A stretch of 64,000 bases of DNA. It comes from Thelonectria olida. Lineage: Eukaryota; Ascomycota; Sordariomycetes; Hypocreales; Nectriaceae. Position 1 is the first letter of the stretch. Each line of letters begins with the position of its first letter. Of this stretch, positions 1 through 9,771 are shown piece after piece. Where the stretch lies: NCBI GenBank assembly GCA_020736575.1, contig JAGPYM010000004.1:558001-622000 (forward strand). The letters are read 5' to 3'. The translations under genes and the position numbers were made by a program. The notes below the pieces were generated by a model. It did no database searches. It was not told the DNA's origin and worked only from the letters and a program-made list of their open reading frames with translations.

Positions 1-481
1 GAATACATATCGGTTTTGCTTTGGTGCTAGATAGACTTGTGAATACGAACCGCCAATACACTTGTGACAATTAGCTCGGTGGTGAATTGTATTGTGAAGC
101 CTTTCTCACGACGAGTTATAGTTCACCTCGCTTGGAATTCCGAAGCAGTTGGAAAATGGGTTCAATTACCTCAGAAGGTAAATGTTTATTTGTTTGTTGA
201 GTCACACATCAACTCGATAGAAAGCAAGACTCGAATTCGAAGCCAAAAAGAGTGTGGCTTGCGCACCGAGGCTAAATTAGTTGTGGCGTTCCCACCTAGG
301 AAAAATTCCCCGCCGCCTCAACCAAGATCCTCAGCCTTGCCAAACCACCAAACCAAAACGACCCGCAAGAGCTTGCACACACCGCAACAAAGCCGGCATT
401 TACGACCCCCCGTGCCGACACGACTCTTACGATCGATCGCACATATAATATACTCTCCGAGGTAACAGCTCCAGCTCCAAG

Positions 482-1525
482 ATGCGGCTGACGGCCGATC
501 TCATCCGGGATTCTCTGTCCTATCTCAATCCTCTCAAGGAGCGAGAGCTTGATCTCCGAGGTGCGTTGTGGAAAGAGCAGATGCTACACTTTTGATCGTG
601 AAGAAAAGGGCAGAGTTGATACAATCGTCTTTGCGGCGTAAACAGGACATCGAATCCCTGCCATTGAGAACTTGGGTGTTGCTGGCGTAAGTTACCTACT
701 TTCCTTGTCCCCCCCTCCAGCGTCTTCTGCCTGATTATGGTCTTTTGAAGTTGGGCGCGTTGTACACCTTGCTAATGCTCATTTCTTTGCTTTTCTTAGC
801 CTCACGATGCCATCGACCTCACCGATAACGATATTACGGTCCTGGGAAACTTTCCCCTCTCGCCTCGCATAACTACACTCCTCCTGGCGCGCAACCGCGT
901 CGCGAGCATCCAGCCCTCGCTCGCCAAGGCCATTCCCAACCTGACGAACCTGGTACTGGCCTCGAACAACGTCGCAGAGCTGGCCGACTTGGACGTGCTG
1001 GAGACTTTTCCTCGACTGACTCACCTGGTCTTGGCTGATAACCCTGTCACTAAGAAGGAAGTGAGTTTTTCTTTTCGCGAAGCGTTGGGGACGGAGACGT
1101 TGGACTGACAAGATCGCTAGCATTATCGATACTATGTCCTCTGGAGGTGCCCCTCTGTGAGGTTCCTGGACTACGAGAAGGTCAAGGAGGCTGAGAGAGA
1201 GAAGGGACGGGAGCTGTTTGGCACCGCAGACGAACCTACGGCCCTGGCCTCCAAGGTAAACCCTTCACCCTTGCCTAGCAGTGACAAGCAAACACTAAAC
1301 ATGAGACAGATTATGGGCACGAAGACGACGACATTTGATGTCTCTTCCAACGGCCAAGCAGCGCCATCGAAGCTTTCCAGGATAAAGCTCACCGACGTGG
1401 AGAAGAAGCGGTTACAGGAGCGAATCAAGAAGGCGACGAGTCTGCAGGAGATTATTGCGCTGGAGAAGGAGTTGAACGAAGGCCGTCTGCCTTCTGGAAT
1501 CCACGGAGATGCGATGGAGGAATAG
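482..1525 (+). CDS. LEA1: U2 snRNP component A' (LEA1), leucine-rich repeat protein
   Basis: Core U2 snRNP protein; the leucine-rich repeats pair with the U2B'' RRM protein on U2 snRNA stem-loop IV in the spliceosome. Five exons join in frame: 482-560, 646-686, 800-1060, 1121-1255, 1310-1525, giving 243 residues. The product starts MRLTADLIRDSLSYLNPLKE and carries the LRR series around residues 20-130 (DNDITVLGNFP, LLLARNRVASI, LVLASNNVAEL) followed by the LRR-cap segment HYRYYVLWRCPSVRFLDY typical of U2A'. The C-terminal part is charged and helical, ending in EELNEGRLPSG-like sequence. All introns are GT-AG and 60-115 bp. The family assignment is from the LRR order and cap; the role in splicing is family knowledge. 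It is convergent with the histone-fold gene on its right. Confidence 0.93.
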
Positions 1526-1809
1526 AAGCTTCACGTTTCAAATGGATATGCCTCGGTCTATGGGGGGAATTACAAAATACAAAAACGGGTTGAGGGAAGG
1601 GAGATGGGGGGGCTTTTCCGGTTTATTCATGTTCATACCAGCTCGCGGCCTGACGGAGCATTGACCCTCGTGGAGTTGACTATTCTTTTTCGTGGCAACC
1701 TTGCATGACCGCGTTTCTCCAATCGTTAAGTTCTTAGGTTCCTCCAGTTCCTCCAGCTCCACTCGCTCTTCTGGTCCGCCCAGTGTCTTGGCTGCTCTAT
1801 GACAATCTC

Positions 1810-2527
1810 CTAAAAGCCGCCCATGGTCACGTCGCCGTCGCCGTTAGCCTGTCTCATCTCGAGTTCCAGTTGGGCGTTGGGGTCGTCTTTACGGTTTCCC
1901 TCGCGAGCAGGAGCGCTAAAAGGAGAATTGCCGTTGACGATAGACTTCTTTGTGGTGCCGTTGGCGGTGGGAGTTTGGTCGTCGGCAACGTTACCGCTAC
2001 CGTGGGCGGCTCGGGTGGCGGCGGCAAAGGCCTTGATCTTTTTGTAGGGAACCGTCTTGGGGACGACGTCCTCGAGAAACTCGAGGTTGTCTTGATGTGA
2101 GACGGCGTTGGCTGCGAAGGGGGTTAGGATGAGAACTGGTGAGCGACTCAAGGCAAGGAAGAGGAGACATACCAACGTCTTTGTATTGGATGTTTCGACG
2201 AGGCTTGCGCTCAAGTTTGGCTTGGGTCTGGGCCTCGGTGGTCAGATGCTGGATAAACATTTCCTATGGATGGTCAGTGGATTTGTTTCATGCGTTGAGG
2301 TTGAGAGGAGAACTCACAGCAGCGAGGGTTATCACAAAGGCGGCGTTGTTAGAGCAGATGTGAATATCGGGGTCTTGCGCAATGATCTTTTTGACTCTTG
2401 ACACTGGATGTGAGTCAGACGGGATGAGTTGGCCTGGAGGAGATGGAGAAGGTAAGAACTGACGTGGGAGCTGAGTCTGGCCTGTGGGCTCCTTTCTGGG
2501 AGGGATGGCGGTGGTGTTGTAAGGCAT
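1810..2527 (-). CDS. Dpb3/CHRAC-type histone-fold protein (DNA polymerase epsilon subunit C family)
   Basis: Four exons on the minus strand: 2527-2464, 2403-2318, 2263-2173, 2111-1810, giving 180 residues. Residues about 20-95 form an H2A/NF-YC-like histone fold: QLPLSRVKKIIAQDPDIHICSNNAAF, then EMFIQHLTTEAQTQAKLERKPRRNIQYKDVANAVSHQDNLEFLEDVVPKTVPYKKI. This arrangement fits Dpb3/POLE4/CHRAC-15 proteins, which pair with a Dpb4-type partner in DNA polymerase epsilon or chromatin remodelling complexes. The C-terminal 80 residues are Ala/Gly/Asn-rich, low complexity, and end DVTMGGF. The intron between exons 1 and 2 is exactly 60 bp and contains no stop codon, so intron retention would keep the frame. 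Which histone-fold complex it belongs to is inference; it could also be an NF-YC relative. Confidence 0.82.
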
Positions 2528-3330
2528 GATGGCTTTTGAGATGTGCAGAGATGGTTTAGTTCTAGAATAGGGTCAGAGTATGTCCTTATGTACGACAGGT
2601 GTGTAAGAGGAGAACAGATGGTAGGAGAGAAAGCTAAAGACAAAGAAATGCAACTCGAAAAGGTTGTGCATGACAGTGTTGAAGTTGATGTCGCTGGCTC
2701 ACCTCAGTTTGTTACCTAGGTAGTCTCCCGGCTGTAATCCAGGGGTCGGCTAGTGAAGAAGTAGCTGAGGCAGCAGAGGCAAAGGCTGATTGGATAATTG
2801 AGACGCAGTTGGACGAAGGCGCAGGATTGAGCGATGTCTTGGCTCGTCGTTGGTAGAAATGAAGTTTGTAAGATCAAGACATGAAGTAGCTACAAAGCCT
2901 CGATTCACTGACACGATAAACGCGATGGTCGCCTGCAACCACTAAACGCGACCCTTGGTTGTGGCTGGGCCGCCGTAGCCGTGGGATTCCAGCCACAATT
3001 GTTGGAGCTCCAGCGGATCGGCCACCGGATCGCCTGCCCCGGGTCCTCCGTGCGGCATGCAGCTCATGCACTACAACAGAGCAGCCAGGTAACAGCCAAA
3101 CGTTACCTTTCCATGCCGCGCAACGAGTAGCTCGCCGACTCTTGAAACGAACCTCAGCCTTGTGCGATTTCCGTTTTGACCAGAACCGCCGACCTTTCCA
3201 ACATAATATCCATACGAATATTTACTTTAGGTTGCTTCTTCAATCCGATTCCGACCCTTCTTGCCATCGCCCTTTGCGACCACCACCACCTCCTCCATCT
3301 CCTGCCCCTCGCAACCGCAAGTCCGCGACC
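2528..3330. other. Divergent intergenic promoter region, no gene seen
   Basis: About 800 bp separates the start codons of the divergent histone-fold gene and the chloride exchanger gene. The part next to the exchanger is rich in C and T on the + strand, as is usual for fungal 5' leaders. A copy of the tacctaggta motif lies near 2716-2726. Short open frames here have no recognisable product. Confidence 0.5.
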
Positions 3331-3354
3331 ATGCGAGCTCATCCTGCGCCATGA
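3331..3354 (+). promoter_or_regulatory. 7-codon uORF whose stop overlaps the main start codon (ATGA)
   Basis: An ATG at 3331 opens a 7-codon frame (MRAHPAP) that ends in TGA at 3352-3354. The main start codon of the chloride exchanger is at 3351-3353, so stop and start share the tetranucleotide ATGA. Such an arrangement can force termination-reinitiation or leaky scanning. That it is in the mature leader is an inference from its position 20 nt upstream of the chosen start. Confidence 0.55.
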
Positions 3355-6095
3355 ACCCGAGATCGCCATCCTTCAGCAGCGGCTTAATGCCTCGTGCGCC
3401 AATGCGTCGCGCTTCTTCTATCTCGTCTCGATTGTCGTCTGCTGTCTCCAATGCTGAGCAGGGTGAGGAGTCCAACAATAATGCTCCGGGTCAGGGTCTA
3501 ATTGAGGAGGAGATTGCCGAAATCAAAAGATACGAGGTAAGTCGCCAGCACCTCGGCATGAGAATGAATTGCGCCTGACACTTTTCTAGGACTTTACTAC
3601 TATAGGTATGCATGCGCGCCTTTGACCGTAGACACGACAAGATCATCTAGGACTAACATCCGTCGATAGATTGGGTACAAGACGCCGCGCGAGAACAGGC
3701 AAGGCGCAAGGTCCGGAGAAAACACGCCGTCGGCCTATACGATCGAGGCCAGCCAGGCTGGAGATATCATCTTTGGAGGAGCTACGATGCTGCGCAAGGC
3801 TGGATTGTCGTGACGCTCATTGGCGCTGCCATTGGGTTTAATGCAGCCCTGTTGAATATCATTACCGAGTGGTTGGCAGATGTCAAGATGGGCTACTGCA
3901 CGACTGGTTTCTACCTCAATGAGTCATTCTGCTGCTGGGGAGAGGAGACTGGTAGGTGTCCTGCGAAAGTCTGGGTGCTTCGACGGATACTGATAATGAG
4001 ATAGGCTGCACCGCCTGGCATCGATGGACGGGTATTGGACCCTTGAACTACTTCATCTACTTTGTCTTTGGCGTATGGTATCCTGTTATATCTCTCCCGA
4101 TATGTTACTAACATTCGGTAGACCTTATTTGCCTTTGTGGCTGCTACTCTTGTCAAATCATTTGCCCCCTATGCTGCGGGCTCCGGTATCTCAGAGATCA
4201 AGTGCATCATCGCCGGCTTCGTCATGAAAGGCTTCCTCGGCCTGCGCACCCTACTTATCAAGTCACTATGCCTTCCCCTCGCCATCGCATCCGGCCTCTC
4301 GGTGGGCAAGGAAGGCCCCAGTGTTCATTATGCCGTGTGTACGGGAAATGTCATCTCCCGGCTCTTTAACAAATACAAGCAAAACGCATCAAAGACGCGA
4401 GAGATCCTGAGTGCTTCGGCCGCAGCAGGTGTCGCCGTCGCTTTCGGTAGTCCAATCGGCGGCGTCCTATTCTCGCTCGAGGAAATGTCGAGCTATTTCC
4501 CTCTCAAGACGCTTTGGCGAAGTTATTTCTGCGCCCTTGTTGCAACGGCAACGCTTGCGGCCATGAACCCTTTCCGAACCGGCCAACTGGTCATGTTCCA
4601 AGTCGAGTACAAGAACGACTGGCACTTCTTTGAAATCTTATTCTACATCTTCCTCGGTATCTTCGGAGGCCTGTATGGAGCCTTTGTTATCAAATGGAAC
4701 TTGCGTGTCCAGGCATTCCGCAAGAAGTATCTGGGTCAATATGCCATTATGGAGGCAACCCTTCTCGCCGCGGGAACTGCCATCATTGCATACCCGAATG
4801 CATTCTTGAAAATTGACATGACAGAGAGCATGGAAATCTTGTTCTCCGAGTGCAAGGGACCAGAGGCCTACCACGGCCTTTGTGAGGCAGATAGGCGATA
4901 CTGGAACATCGTCTCCCTGATTTTGGCAACGGTCCTCCGAACCCTGTTAGTCATTGTATCTTACGGATGCAAGGTCCCTGCTGGCATTTTCGTTCCGTCC
5001 ATGGCGGTCGGTGCCTCGTTTGGACGAACCGTTGGCATTATTGTCCAGGCTATTCACGAAGCGAACCCTGAAGCCGTCTTCTTCTCTGCCTGCAAGCCGG
5101 ACGAGCCATGCATCACCCCTGGTACATACGCGCTCTTGGGAGCTGCTGCGGCACTTAGTGGCATCATGCACATCACCGTCTCAGTAGTGGTCATCATGTT
5201 TGAGCTCACTGGTGCCCTGAACTACATCTTGCCAACCATGATTGTTGTTGGCGTTACGAAGGCCGTCAGTGAGTTGTTTGGCAAGGGAGGCATTGCGGAC
5301 CGCATGATATGGTTCAGCGGGTTTCCATTCCTCGATAATAAAGAAGAGCATAACTTTGGAGTCCCGGTCTCGCAGGTTATGAGGACTTCGGTCGTCACCA
5401 TACCTGTTCACGGGCTGACCCTGAGAGAGGTTGAGGATTTACTTGCAGATGATCGATACCAGGGCTTCCCCGTTGTCGAAGACAATAACTCCAAGACCCT
5501 CGTCGGCTATATTGGTCGTACTGAGCTCCGGTACGCCATCGACCGGGTTCGCCGTGGGCAGACTGTCAACGATGCAGTGAAGTGTATCTTCTCAGCATCA
5601 CCCGCAAACCATCATCCTCCTACTACTCCTCTGACACCATCAGTCATGCACTTGGGAGAATCGTCTGGTTCGTCAACGCTCGACTTCAGCCGCTACGTCG
5701 ATGCGACACCGGTAACAGCCCACCCGCGACTTGCACTCGAAACCGTCATGGAGTTGTTCCAAAAGATTGGCCCTCGAGTCATCCTGATTGAGTACCACGG
5801 CAAGCTCACTGGCCTCGTGACGGTCAAGGATTGTCTAAGATATCAGTTCAAGGTTGAGGCGGCTGAGAACCCCAAGGACGACCACCGCATTATGGAGGGA
5901 CAAGAGCAAGTCTGGAACCTCTTCCGCCGGGCGGGCTTTTGGGTCTCGGGCAAGGTATCAAGTGCCTCTGGTGGTAGAATCAGGCTTAGCAATTCGCTTG
6001 ATGAGGATCGACCTCATGGACGAGGAGCGCAGATCCTAGATGGCGATGAAGAGGGAGTCGACGAAGGTGTAGAGTTGGAAAGTCGGCGACAATAA
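3351..6095 (+). CDS. ClC-family chloride/proton exchanger with C-terminal CBS domains (Gef1/ClC-3-like)
   Basis: Five exons (3351-3536, 3590-3605, 3670-3951, 4005-4072, 4122-6095) give 841 residues. Exon 2 is a 16-nt microexon. The membrane part shows the ClC anion-path motifs GSGISEIK (about 203-210), GKEGPSVH with the gating Glu at about 248, and SPIGGVLFSLEE. The intracellular proton Glu is kept at about 355 (WHFFEILF), which favours a Cl-/H+ antiporter over a channel. Sequence around YFPLKTLWRSYF is of the ClC-3/4/5 and yeast Gef1 type, found in Golgi/endosome/vacuole membranes. Two CBS domains follow (VSQVMRTSVVTIPVHGLTLREVEDLL..., then VDATPVTAHPRLALETVMELF...LTGLVTVKDCLRYQF). The start at 3351 has a favourable GCGCC context. 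Organelle is inferred from family. Confidence 0.93.
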
Positions 6096-6311
6096 AGTCT
6101 GGGGTTGGTTCTTTGGCATCATTTGTATCTGGGTCATATCGTACAGTAGGTAGAGGATAGCGCGGGCTCTGCGCTGGCGTTATATGGGTGATAGATCTAA
6201 AGTGTTCTGAATCAACACATTGAGAAACGACAGTCAGGTTATTCTCATGGCATCATCTCTGTTACAACCTCATCTTGTCTCGCACTTCTTGAAGCCCCAA
6301 CTCTAAAGGTT

Positions 6312-7101
6312 TCATAGAAGAGGAGTGTCCACCTCGTCATCGTCTTTCCTCACCGGCTCCTCGGGCTGTGCTTCCGTCTTGTTCCCCTCATCCTTGCTGC
6401 CGACAATCACGTTGCCCGCAACTAGCAGCGCAGCACCAGCCCACCAAAGCGGCGGCAACGACTCGGAGAAGATGACGAAGCCGAGCAGTGCCGTGACGAC
6501 AAAGTTGGTCGACGTGTTCATGATGGACACTTGGGTGGTGGATGTCCCGCGGGCGAGCGCCGTCGTGAACAGCGACCACATCTGCATGACTGTAATGAGC
6601 ATGTTGGTTGCCACGCGGTGGGCGAAGGGGGGCTTACCACGCCGTTGAAGGTGAGATTGAGCACGAAGAAGAGCTGGCATGGGCTGTGAGCCAAGTTTCG
6701 CAATGGGGAAGGGCTGCGAACTTACAGTACGGACGACGATTTCGACAGTGCTTTTCATGGACGAGAGGCCGAAGATGTCGGCGATTGTGTCGGATAGTCT
6801 GGTCGTGAGCCCGGTGGTAGTTCTATATCAGACTCTTAGCCAGTGCCCTGAATCTCATCCCTTGCAACGTCTCCTCACCACGCCGAAGCAATCGACCAGT
6901 GCTCAACCATGCGAGAACAGCGACTTACAACTTGGCGAAGACGCCGTTAAAAGCAGCGCAAGCGCCGCTCGCCACGGCAAAGAAGATCCATTGCGTCCGG
7001 CCGCTCAACGAAGCAGCCATGTCTGAGGACGTGGTGGTGTCGGCCGGTGAGGGGCCTGGGGACGACGGCGTCTGGGGAGCGGTCTGACGCTTGCGGACCA
7101 T
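6312..7101 (-). CDS. TMEM234-like small multidrug/DMT-type membrane protein
   Basis: Four exons: 7101-6929, 6822-6726, 6673-6638, 6581-6312, giving 191 residues. After a polar N-terminus (MVRKRQTAPQTPSSPGPSPA) come hydrophobic helices: WIFFAVASGACAAFNGVFAKL, LFFVLNLTFNGV, FVVTALLGFVIFSESLPPLWWAGAALLVAGNVIV. The motif TSTTQVSIMNTSTNFVVTALLG followed by PLWWAGAALL is characteristic of the TMEM234/EamA-like family; substrate is unknown. The last acceptor was set at 6582 rather than the nearer AG at 6590, because only this keeps the membrane frame (NGV-MWSLFTTALARG). The tail is acidic, ending DEVDTPLL. It is convergent with the chloride exchanger gene across a 216-bp gap. Confidence 0.75.
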
Positions 7102-7711
7102 GGCGGGTCAACGTTGGCAATGCTCCCTCTTGTGATTTATTCGTTGACTTGATCTCGGAGGACGGAACGCCCCGTTTGCTCCGTTGCTTCCGGAACGGCA
7201 GAGGAAAGGTGAGTGATGAAATTGGTTGGCTTGAGCCGTGAACGGGCTATCAGTGGAGTCGAGCCAGTGGATGCCCCTGAATTACGGCAGTGGCTGATTC
7301 TTGGGCCCTGGAAGAATCTGGGGAAAGCTTCCATCAACGCGTAACAACATACGCACGTCGTAGATACCTAAGAAGGCGCCCATGTCTTGGTACCTAGATA
7401 TCAAGGAGAGTTAACTTATATAGGCACCATTAGGTAATGTTTAGGGCGTCAACATTGCAAAGGTAAAGTGCAAATCATTCATATTCTATCGTCTTTGGAG
7501 ACTATTGCATCTTGCGAGCCTCGATTTCCCTTGTCCGCAAACGAATTCCATTGCCCAGCAAAAAACAAGGTCGTGCCTCTCACTATCCTGCCCTAGTGTA
7601 TCAAAATCCATAGCCGGGACGCCGTTCAAATGCAAAGTTTCATTCTGGGTTGTATTTTTGGCATCGTGCCACTCGTGCAAAATCGAGGCGACGTGCGAGG
7701 CGAAGGCTGCC
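7102..7711. other. Intergenic region upstream of the TMEM234-like gene
   Basis: This 610-bp stretch lies between the start of the TMEM234-like gene and the stop of TOA2, both on the minus strand. I see no coding sequence. A pair of near-palindromic motifs, gatacctaag at about 7367 and ggtacctaga at about 7389, belongs to the dispersed tacctaggta family seen elsewhere in the window. Confidence 0.45.
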
Positions 7712-8180
7712 TCACTGCTCGGGCTTCTTGGCGTTACAGCTGACAATCTTCACCTTGTCGGCGGTAACAGACTGGCCGCCATTGTCCATCTTGAAGGTAA
7801 CATTCTTAATAAGAAACGTCCACACTTCGTCGCAGAATCGGTACGTGTCGAGGCTTCCCTGCATGTCGATAGCACGTTAGCGTTTGCGCCGATGTACAAC
7901 AGTCGGTCCTCCAGGAAGCTACCTTAAACTGAAGGCGCGCCTTGACGTTCTTCTGCAGCGCCTCAGTTATGGCCTGGTCAAAGTTGCCCAGGATCTTCAT
8001 CGCCAGCTGCGGGTTGATGCGCTCATCGCTGATGAGATCGTCGAGCGTATCCGTAAGTGCAAGGCCGATGCTGCGTAAGTAACTACGTTAGTCCAGGTAT
8101 AGCAAAGAAGAGTAGAGCAAGGCGGCGCAGTACCTGCTACGGCGGTAGAGCTCGTAGAAAGATTGCGCGCCAGTGGCCAT
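7712..8180 (-). CDS. TOA2: Transcription initiation factor IIA gamma subunit (TOA2)
   Basis: Three exons (8180-8134, 8070-7923, 7858-7712) give 113 residues, the usual length of TFIIA gamma. The product begins [20 protein letters not shown] and continues [34 protein letters not shown], the four-helix N-terminal domain, then [30 protein letters not shown] and [13 protein letters not shown], the C-terminal beta-barrel. TFIIA stabilises TBP on TATA DNA with the large subunit TOA1. The spliced protein matches the family across its whole length. The gene is divergent from VMA16, sharing a 438-bp promoter. Confidence 0.95.
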
Positions 8181-8618
8181 CTTGTCAACAAGGTCCGTCG
8201 GGGTCTCGTGTGATTTCCTTGGGGGCCTGTTTGCAGAAGGTGTTTGGGTATGCGAATGTCTCGAGACCGTTGTCGGATAGTGTATGGGGGAAGTTGCTAG
8301 GTTGGTGCCCGCGAGGGGAATAGACAGAGAGTGAGGCGCAGGCCTTGATGACTCAGCAGACTTTATCGCACTTCCACGCACCAACCTCAAGTCACTAGCC
8401 TCAAAGCACCAGCCTCACATCATGTGACGTCGGTACATTTTCCAGCTGCCTAGGCTCCGACTACAGTAGTTGCAACACTGGAGCCAGCTTAGACAGGAGC
8501 TCTCGGACAGCTCTCTCACAAGACACAGGACCCCTCGAACTCGACCAAAAATTCCTCCCACTTCGACGTCGCTCGCTCAATTCTCCATCGTCGATACAAA
8601 CAGTTCCAAGCCGCCGCT
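8181..8618. promoter_or_regulatory. Shared divergent promoter of TOA2 and VMA16
   Basis: The 438 bp between two divergent start codons contain no coding sequence. A TGACTCA motif (bZIP/CPC1-type) is at about 8349-8355 and a TGACGTC (CRE-like) motif at about 8425. These short matches may be chance. Confidence 0.4.
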
Positions 8619-9440
8619 ATGAGTTACACGTACGGATTGGGCGGCATTGGGTCGTTCCTCCTCCTGGTGGGAGCGTGTACGCGCATCCTCTCTCCCTTTG
8701 GTTTGGTGATACAAGACTGACGACTTGCGTGTGTAGACATGCTCTTCACCGGCGACGGCGAAGCCTTCAACGTCGGCGCATTCCTCGAATCCGTGTCTCC
8801 CTATGCCTGGGCTGTGCTGGGTATCTCTCTTTGCATCGGTCTCTCTGTCGTTGGCGCAGCATGGTGCGTTTTCCCCCAACCCGTCGACGATGACGATATC
8901 CATCGCCAACCCCATCGACCCCTGTCTCGAGGGAATTCATCACATCTAACGCGACGTCTAGGGGCATCTTCATCACCGGCTCAACTATCCTCGGCGCAGG
9001 CGTCAAGGCCCCGCGTATCCGAACCAAAAATCTCATCTCCATCATTTTCTGCGAAGTCGTCGCCATCTACGGTGTCATCATGGCCATCGTCTTCTCCTCC
9101 AAGGTCGAGCTTGTCCAGGGCCCCGAGATCTACTCCGCCTCGGCTTACTACACTGGATTCTCCTTGTTCTGGTCTGGTGTGACCGTCGGTCTCTGCAACT
9201 TGGTGTGTGGTGTCGCCGTCGGTATCAACGGCAGCGGTGCTGCCCTGGCCGATGCTGCGGATGCATCCTTGTATGTTGCCTCTTCTGCCGCGTTTTCTCA
9301 AAGTTTACCAATGCTGACATCTTTTTAGGTTCGTCAAGATTCTCGTCATCGAGATTTTCAGCTCCGTCCTGGGCCTGTTCGGTCTCATCGTTGGCCTCCT
9401 CCTCTCCAGCAAGTCCCACGAGTTCGGCTGGAAGCCCTAA
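8619..9440 (+). CDS. VMA16: V-type proton ATPase subunit c'' (VMA16)
   Basis: Proteolipid of the V-ATPase membrane rotor, which moves protons into vacuoles and other endomembranes. Exons 8619-8676, 8737-8863, 8962-9270 and 9329-9440 give 201 residues. The N-terminal helix reads [23 protein letters not shown]; four further helices follow. Both carboxylates expected in c'' are visible: Glu at about 93 ([13 protein letters not shown]) and Glu at about 173 ([17 protein letters not shown]). The first donor is taken at 8677 (GTACGC) rather than 8675, because only this joins in frame (GAY-MLF). The product ends [11 protein letters not shown]. Length and helix pattern fit c'', not the shorter c or c' subunits. 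Confidence 0.95.
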
Positions 9441-9771
9441 ACGTCTACGAATCGCGGACCCTTGGCCGCCGCCGTCACCGGTTTATCTGCTCCAATCACG
9501 TTGGAGCCCACGCATGCATTGCGCCAATAATATTTGGTCTGGCGTTTGGAAGAATGGCTCGGGAGGATGTGTTTATGGCTGTACCAGTATCCCTTGGAAG
9601 GCGGAATTGTACATCAAAGGGAGGTGAAACGCAACTGAGTTATGCAGGGATTGCAATCTTATCTAGGAAGATTCGGCACGTATGTCTCGATAAAGTACAA
9701 TTTCTTATGGCATTCAAATCAATATTGGTATTCGACTTGCTAAGCCATTCCATCCAAGAGCGACCAGCTTC

